Source: Clostridiales bacterium
Lineage (GTDB): Bacteria; Bacillota; Clostridia; Oscillospirales; Acutalibacteraceae
Assembly: GCA_024684435.1 (NCBI GenBank)
Contig: JAIKWV010000020.1
Location: 48,119-112,118 of the forward strand
Length of the DNA: 64,000 nt
Direction: 5' to 3'
Shown: in pieces, positions 59,176 to 64,000 of the stretch
Position numbering within the stretch: position 1 is the stretch's first letter
How the letters are laid out: each line of letters starts with the position of its first letter
Made by a program: the position numbers and the translations under genes
The notes under the pieces: model-generated
The model's database searches: none
What the model was told of the DNA's origin: nothing
What the model saw: the letters and a program-made list of their open reading frames with translations, nothing else

Positions 59176-60090
59176 TTACACATCGCTGAAAATACCCAGC
59201 AGAATTATGCCAGCTGTAACGGTGATGATGGCAATATACTGCTTGAAGGTAAGCTTTTCTTTAAGGAAAAGTCTTGAAAGTATCACCGAGAAAACGCAGT
59301 AGGCGGAAACCATTGCGGCGGCAACGGAGGACTCGTCAGCCATTGCGAACACATAAAAATACTGACCCAGGGTCTCAAAGCCGGCGGCAAAGAATTTGTC
59401 GTGTTCCTTTATGACGTTGAAGCGCTCTTTCTTTATGAATCTCAGGTAGATAAAGCAGATCGCCGCGATGAGCAAAAAGGTGAACTCGTAGGCGAGCAGA
59501 GCCTCGTCCTCCGACATGATAGGCTTGTCTTCGTTCAGATATATCGCGTCCGCAAAGGTGCCAAGGCCGTCGATTATGCAGTAGAGTATGGGGAAAATGA
59601 TTGCAAGGGCGCCCGTTACATACTTTTTGTCCACCGCCTCGCCGGAGGCTGTTCTCAGTTTGTCCTCCTCTTTCTTCTCAAAGAGTGAAAGCAGGAATAT
59701 ACCCACACTTATAAGCGCAATGCCCAATATCACTATGGGCAGCGGTTTGATTTTAAGGAAGATGAAGCAAAGTATGGAAGCTACTGCTCCGGAAGAATTC
59801 TGAATGGGGGAACAAACCGAAAGCTCTATGTAGCGCAGACCCACATAGCCTATCGCCATAGAACCGGCGTACATAAGGGAAACGGGCAGATATTTTAACA
59901 TAAGCATGGGGGAAAAGTCGATTTGATTTATGAGCATATAAATAATCGCGTGTATGCCCATTACAAAGCCCACGGCTATGACTATCTTGATCGCGCTGTA
60001 TCTGTCTTTTCTGTCAGATCCTTTTTTATAAAACAAATCGGCGCTGCCCCAGGCGGCGATAACTATTAGCGAGTTAATGAACCAGCCCAT
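59176..60090 (-). CDS. EamA/DMT-like transporter
   Basis: 304 aa with about ten helices, from ATG 60090 with GGAGGT upstream. The first helix WFINSLIVIAAWGSADLFYK has the usual WG motif. The middle cytoplasmic loop (FEKKEEDKLRTASGEAVDKK) separates the two EamA halves. The second ends VVAAMVSAYCVFSVILSRLF-like (SSVAAAMVSAYCVFSVILSR) then LFLKEKLTFKQYIAIITVTA. It is a drug/metabolite transporter of unknown cargo, not closely like the one at 9.1 kb. Single gene. Confidence 0.88.
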   Translation of the reverse strand: MGWFINSLIVIAAWGSADLFYKKGSDRKDRYSAIKIVIAVGFVMGIHAIIYMLINQIDFSPMLMLKYLPVSLMYAGSMAIGYVGLRYIELSVCSPIQNSSGAVASILCFIFLKIKPLPIVILGIALISVGIFLLSLFEKKEEDKLRTASGEAVDKKYVTGALAIIFPILYCIIDGLGTFADAIYLNEDKPIMSEDEALLAYEFTFLLIAAICFIYLRFIKKERFNVIKEHDKFFAAGFETLGQYFYVFAMADESSVAAAMVSAYCVFSVILSRLFLKEKLTFKQYIAIITVTAGIILLGIFSDV

Positions 60091-60319
60091 GCCGGTACCT
60101 CCGTTTTTACGTTTTTTAAAATATTATATCATAATTGTCAAATGAGTAAAAGGAAAAATATAAATTCAGCGAATCAACCGTAAATTTGCACAAAGGTTCA
60201 ATAGAAATGTTGTCATTATATACTATTAAAATGCGCTTGCTTTTATTATATAAATGTGTTACCATAAAATAAATATATGTATAAATGGGTTTCATTCTGT
60301 AACAGACGGAGGTAATGGT

Positions 60320-61183
60320 ATGGCATCATATTGTCCCAAATGCGGATACAAGCTCAAGCTCAAGGATATCAAACCGGACTGTCCTAAGTGCGGAGTAAAT
60401 GTCCTTTATTATAAAATGGATGAAAGACTTCTTGCCGACGCTGACAAAGTGGAGGAGGAGCACGTTCATTTTCAGGCTAAGGTAGACAGGATAAAAGCCT
60501 CCCTTTTCGGTTCAAAGTTGGCTATAATGAGGTTCGTCTTCTGCTTCCTTGCGATAGGAGCGCTGTTCCTGCCTCTTGTTAAGGTCTCATTTTCCGGTCC
60601 TTACATAGATAGATCCAGTACGGTAAACCTTTTGTTCCTTTATGATTTTGTTTCAAAACTGGATTTTGACGCTCTGTTCGCATATATGAGATCCCCGGTG
60701 CTGGGCACAGCATTCAAGGAATATTTTATAGCAATAGTTACGGTCCTGCTTTCGGTTCTGCTGTCGATAGTAAATCTTATTTTTGTCTTTTTCTCATCCG
60801 GCAAGAAAAGCAAGGTGAGGAACATTACAGTAGATTCATTGGCAGTGATCAGCGCGGCTGTAAGCTTAGTGATGTTTACGAAATTCAGCAAGAGCATAAT
60901 CAACCTGTTCCCCGGCGCTTACTCCGGAAAGGTTGCCTTCGGAGCCTTTGTATTCCTCGGGGTCGCCGCGGCGCTGGTGGTCATCAATGTAATCATCGCC
61001 AAAAAGGGCATACCTGTGAAGTACAAGCAGTGCTACATCAGCGGATTCCCGGCTGAGGAAGTTTTTGCGGCAAGGGAAAAGGGCATAACCCTCAATGAAA
61101 TGAGAGCGGAGAGGGACGCCAAAGAAGCGGCGGAGGCTGCCGAAAAGGCGGAGGAGGAAAAAAAACCTGTCGCCGCAGAATAA
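60320..61183 (+). CDS. Zinc-ribbon membrane protein of unknown function
   Basis: 287 aa from ATG 60320 with GGAGGTAAT upstream. The N-terminal zinc ribbon is CPKCGYKLKLKDIKPDCPKC. A charged helix and four membrane spans follow: IMRFVFCFLAIGALFLPLVK, FIAIVTVLLSVLLSIVNLIF, ITVDSLAVISAAVSLVMFTK, AFVFLGVAAALVVINVIIAK. The C-terminal tail is an alanine/glutamate/lysine helix (LNEMRAERDAKEAAEAAEKA). Zinc ribbons before membrane segments are common in Clostridia. No family name recognised. Confidence 0.75.
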   Translation: MASYCPKCGYKLKLKDIKPDCPKCGVNVLYYKMDERLLADADKVEEEHVHFQAKVDRIKASLFGSKLAIMRFVFCFLAIGALFLPLVKVSFSGPYIDRSSTVNLLFLYDFVSKLDFDALFAYMRSPVLGTAFKEYFIAIVTVLLSVLLSIVNLIFVFFSSGKKSKVRNITVDSLAVISAAVSLVMFTKFSKSIINLFPGAYSGKVAFGAFVFLGVAAALVVINVIIAKKGIPVKYKQCYISGFPAEEVFAAREKGITLNEMRAERDAKEAAEAAEKAEEEKKPVAAE

Positions 61184-61199
61184 ATCAAAACAAAAGATC

Positions 61200-61238
61200 A
61201 TCACCGCGGGCGGATATTCACTGCCTGCGGTGATTTTT
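61200..61238 (+). terminator. Intrinsic terminator
   Basis: ATCACCGC (61200-61207) pairs with GCGGTGAT (61227-61234), with an inner GGC/GCC extension; TTTTT follows. Confidence 0.88.
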
Positions 61239-61256
61239 GTGTCTGAATATGTCTGT

Positions 61257-63344
61257 TCAGTTTTTCGGAGAAATAATGATCTCATCCCCCGCCTCTGTTT
61301 CAAGGGTCACCGTCCTGCCTTCGATCTCACGGATGGTGCCTTTCGTTTTTGTCACGGCTCCGTCATATGGGAGTACAACGGACAGGGAGCCGCCCTTTTC
61401 GGCAAAGACCCGTGTTTCGCCAAAGCGGCCGCCCTGAACACGGGATGAGACCAGAAAAGCTCCGTCAGCCCGGAGAGAATCAAATGAACAGTCCGTTCCG
61501 GCATCCCAGCAGGGGAAGACGCGCACCGTGCCCTGATGGCTTTGAAGCACCATTTCGTTCAGCGCCGCAGCGGCTATTGAGCAGTATTCAAGCCCGCCGC
61601 CTTTCAATGTGAACAGAAGGTTGGGCAGCCTGAATTTTATCAGAAATTCCCGCAGATTTTTTATTATCCACCGGGGGTCTTCACCCAGGCGTGCCGCCAT
61701 GGGATAGTACGAGGATACGGCGTTATCGTCAGTCAGACAGCGCCGTTTCATGCGGAATGTGTTCCGCGCTGTTCGCAGCTCTTTTTCGGGGGAAGAGAGT
61801 CCGATACAGCCGCAGGGGTAAACATGCTGCAGCCCCACGTCTCCGTTGCCGTTCCAACGCTGACCCGATTCTGTATATCGGAACACCCGTCTGCCCCGAC
61901 GTATGCAGGTGGGGAATGGGGACAGGTTTTTGAGCATTTTTTGCCATAGCTCGACCTTTCCTGGGTCTGTGTCGAGGACAGTTGCCATGTCAATGGCGGC
62001 GCCCAGCCCCATGCGCAGAAGCCCCAGTGTGAGAACATTGTTCTTGTCATGAAGGACTTTCTTATATTTTTTCGGAGTGAAATCCTTTCGGTAGATCGGA
62101 ACCTCGTGAACGGAATCGTCGCAGACTGAAAAGCGTCCGTTCGCCTCCCATGTGCCGTACTGCTCAAAAAATGCAAGACAGGCTTTAAGATAGGGGTAGG
62201 CTTGTTCGCGGGCATATTCCGTATCCCGGGTCGCTCTCCAGCGGAAAATTGCAATATCCGCCGGGTGGAGCTGATTGTTTTTCTGCCCCAGAAACAGCCG
62301 TTCAAAGCTGTAGGGGTGTTCTTTCTCAAGCTCGGTGCAAAGCCCTTTCGGTGCTATTCCCACAGGGTAAAGTATTCCGTCACATCCCAAACGCCGGGCA
62401 AATTCGTTCCCCTTCGGCATAAATTCCTCAAGGGGAGCAATGTAGCCGTCAGTCAGCTCCGGATGATTTGATGAGCAGGCGGAGTAGAAGGGCGCCTGAT
62501 AATTATAATTCAGATGATAGTCCCCGTGCCACGATGGTTTTTCTACGGTGATGAAGTTGCCGTAAAGCCCCGGGGGAAATTTCGGATTGCCCGCGCAGAT
62601 CGCAAGAAAATACTGTGAAGCGACCCATGCCGTTTCCAGCAAGGGATCTGAACAGCGAAATGATGATTTTGCCCAAAACTCCTGCCAAGCCCCGGCATGA
62701 ACCTCCGAAAGGGCGTCAAGCTTGTCCGGGTCAATGCCGTTTATCTTTTGTATGACCGTCTCCAAAGGCTCGTCGGTGTCGTGATTCGTTGCGGCGAAGA
62801 AATATGATCTGTTTTCATCAACCTGCCTGCCGCCTGCGTATGCGTGGGTCTCATACTGACAGCAATCTCCGCAGAAATGTCTGCCAATGCCGCGGACGCC
62901 ATCCTGTTCCCATGTGTCGGCAGTTCCATCGGCGGCGTTTTCATATACCTTCAGGACAGGTCCTATGGGAACATTTCCGATGTTTTCTATGCAAATTGAA
63001 TTTTCCGTTTTATGTACGGTGACGGTGAAGGCGCAGTATTTTTCACCCTGCACGAACCGGCATTGTATCAAGCCTTTGTCCATATCCTGAACAACGTCAT
63101 AATGAGCGTAAAGCTCCGGGGGGACGAGGATGTCTATCATACCAAGCGGCTTTATCCCGCCGCTTTCCGCCTGTTCCACGCCCTCCCAGACATCGCATTT
63201 TGAGAGATACAGTCGGGCACCGTCGGGACAGTTGCCCAGTATGACCGCCAGATCCCCGTTGCCGCACACCGCGCCGTCCGGCACGGACTCTTTACCCGAC
63301 AACTGCGGAGCCTGAGTTATGTGGACGATATGAGAATCAGCCAA
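61257..63344 (-). CDS. GH95-like six-hairpin glycoside hydrolase
   Basis: 695 aa, TTG start with GGGAGGTG six bases upstream. ESVPDGAVCGNGDLAVILGN resembles the N-terminal P-IGNG-LGA motif of GH95. PSWHGDYHLNYNYQAPFYSA corresponds to the GH95 block with HxD and N-x-Q, and NGDVGLQHVYPCGCIGLSSP is in the C-terminal half. The alpha/alpha toroid spans about 220-600, with a beta domain at the end. GH95 enzymes cleave alpha-1,2-fucose or galactose by inversion; with a GH29 gene at 55.6 kb a fucose theme is possible. No signal peptide. The match is partial, so it may be a relative outside GH95 proper. Confidence 0.72.
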   Translation of the reverse strand: MADSHIVHITQAPQLSGKESVPDGAVCGNGDLAVILGNCPDGARLYLSKCDVWEGVEQAESGGIKPLGMIDILVPPELYAHYDVVQDMDKGLIQCRFVQGEKYCAFTVTVHKTENSICIENIGNVPIGPVLKVYENAADGTADTWEQDGVRGIGRHFCGDCCQYETHAYAGGRQVDENRSYFFAATNHDTDEPLETVIQKINGIDPDKLDALSEVHAGAWQEFWAKSSFRCSDPLLETAWVASQYFLAICAGNPKFPPGLYGNFITVEKPSWHGDYHLNYNYQAPFYSACSSNHPELTDGYIAPLEEFMPKGNEFARRLGCDGILYPVGIAPKGLCTELEKEHPYSFERLFLGQKNNQLHPADIAIFRWRATRDTEYAREQAYPYLKACLAFFEQYGTWEANGRFSVCDDSVHEVPIYRKDFTPKKYKKVLHDKNNVLTLGLLRMGLGAAIDMATVLDTDPGKVELWQKMLKNLSPFPTCIRRGRRVFRYTESGQRWNGNGDVGLQHVYPCGCIGLSSPEKELRTARNTFRMKRRCLTDDNAVSSYYPMAARLGEDPRWIIKNLREFLIKFRLPNLLFTLKGGGLEYCSIAAAALNEMVLQSHQGTVRVFPCWDAGTDCSFDSLRADGAFLVSSRVQGGRFGETRVFAEKGGSLSVVLPYDGAVTKTKGTIREIEGRTVTLETEAGDEIIISPKN

Positions 63345-63408
63345 GAAAACACCTCCCTGAATAGTATCTACATTATAATAATAAACCGTAAGTTCATTTT
63401 GTCAACAA

Positions 63409-63438
63409 AAAACAGCTCCCGGATATTTCACCGGGAGC
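63409..63438 (-). terminator. Intrinsic terminator of the GGGtGRT gene
   Basis: GCTCCCGG (63415-63422) pairs with CCGGGAGC (63431-63438); on the minus strand TGTTTTTTG follows. It lies 22 bases past the stop. Confidence 0.9.
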
Positions 63439-63459
63439 CGGAAAGTGTTGATTTACTTG

Positions 63460-64000
63460 TTACTTAATAGCTTCTTCAACTGCCACAGCGCAGGCGACGG
63501 TTGCGCCTACCATGGGGTTGTTGCCCATGCCGATGAGACCCATCATCTCAACGTGAGCGGGAACCGATGAGGAGCCGGCGAACTGAGCGTCGCCGTGCAT
63601 ACGGCCCATGGAGTCCGTCAAACCGTAGGATGCGGGACCTGCCGCCACGTTGTCCGGATGAAGGGTACGACCTGTGCCGCCGCCGGATGCCACTGAGAAG
63701 TACTGTACGCCGTTTTCAAGCGCCCACTTCTTGTATGTGCCGGCAACAAGGTGCTGGAAGCGGGTGGGGTTGGTGGAGTTGCCTGTGATGGAAACGTCAA
63801 CGCCCTCATGCTTCATTATGGCAACGCCCTCAAGCACGTCGTTGGCGCCGTAGCATCTTACCTTAGCGCGCTCACCGTCGGAGTAAGGAGTGGTGTTGAC
63901 CACCTTAAGCTCGCCGGTGAAGAAGTCGTACTCGGTCTGTACATATGTGAAGCCGTTGATGCGGGAGATTATCATAGCAGCGTCCTTGCCAAGGCCGTTA
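63460..64000 (-). CDS. GGGtGRT family protein, 3' part (cut by the window edge)
   Basis: 180 residues are visible and the frame stays open to the end of the window, so the N-terminal half is missing (family members are about 330 aa). The name motif is SVASGGGTGRTLHPDNVAAG, followed by PASYGLTDSMGRMHGDAQFA and GSSSVPAHVEMMGLIGMGNN. The block VDVSITGNSTNPTRFQHLVA is also strongly conserved. I know of no proven function. It is common and well conserved in Clostridia and Bacteroidetes, which suggests an enzyme. A terminator follows. Confidence 0.88.
   Translation of the reverse strand, partial: NGLGKDAAMIISRINGFTYVQTEYDFFTGELKVVNTTPYSDGERAKVRCYGANDVLEGVAIMKHEGVDVSITGNSTNPTRFQHLVAGTYKKWALENGVQYFSVASGGGTGRTLHPDNVAAGPASYGLTDSMGRMHGDAQFAGSSSVPAHVEMMGLIGMGNNPMVGATVACAVAVEEAIK

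Overview
The window looks like chromosomal DNA of a Gram-positive, low-to-mid GC anaerobe of the Clostridia, most likely an Oscillospiraceae/Ruminococcaceae-type gut bacterium. The support is: strong AGGAGG ribosome binding sites; rpsF-ssb-rpsR; a GlgC/GlgD pair; RemB-like, YjdF, TSCPD and C-GCAxxG-C-C family proteins; a SigH-like sigma factor; a PASTA-domain protein; the ECF transporter subunit ThiT; and a dockerin-like domain on a secreted protein. I see no phage, insertion sequence, CRISPR array or rRNA. The family assignments come from motifs read by eye, not from searches.

Layout. 0-6 kb: a fragment of a possible LCP protein, a transglutaminase-like lipoprotein, the folate operon folE-folP-folB-folK plus a remB-like gene, then dut with two small overlapping genes. 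6-10 kb: an apparent ECF-type promoter driving a transcript with no convincing ORF, yjdF with a structured leader, two GNAT acetyltransferases and an EamA transporter. 10-15.6 kb: a compact operon with a PglD/NeuD-like acyltransferase, a ketoreductase, an ACP, an AMP-forming ligase, and LuxE and LuxC homologues. This is an acyl-activating and acyl-reducing cassette without luciferase and is the most interesting system here. 15.6-18.7 kb: a GH27 enzyme bracketed by copies of a palindromic repeat, and a lipoprotein. 18.8-29.4 kb: a very large secreted metallophosphoesterase, a divergent second metallophosphoesterase joined to a beta-propeller/toroid fusion protein, a flavoprotein reductase, an alpha/beta hydrolase and a sugar isomerase-like protein. 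29.5-35 kb: an SGNH/MBOAT acylation pair, tRNA-Gly, rpsF-ssb-rpsR, a SigH-like sigma factor, a tRNA-like element and a zinc-ribbon protein.

35-50.7 kb is mostly minus-strand metabolism: argCJBD with an ARG box inside its promoter, a type 4 uracil-DNA glycosylase at the end of glgBCDA, and a phosphoesterase-DUF4097-thyA-folA operon. thyA/folA complement the folate genes at the left end. 50.7-57 kb: four small genes, an ECF sigma factor with its probable anti-sigma partner, a PASTA-domain pseudokinase and a GH29 fucosidase. 57-64 kb: a TPP riboswitch with thiT, alanine racemase, a second EamA-type transporter, a zinc-ribbon membrane protein, a GH95-like enzyme and the 3' part of a GGGtGRT-family gene cut by the window edge.

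The ECF sigma gene's own promoter (52.08 kb) is matched in sequence and spacing by the orphan promoter at 6.18 kb, which links two distant loci into one likely regulon. Many operons end in clear intrinsic terminators, several of them bidirectional.
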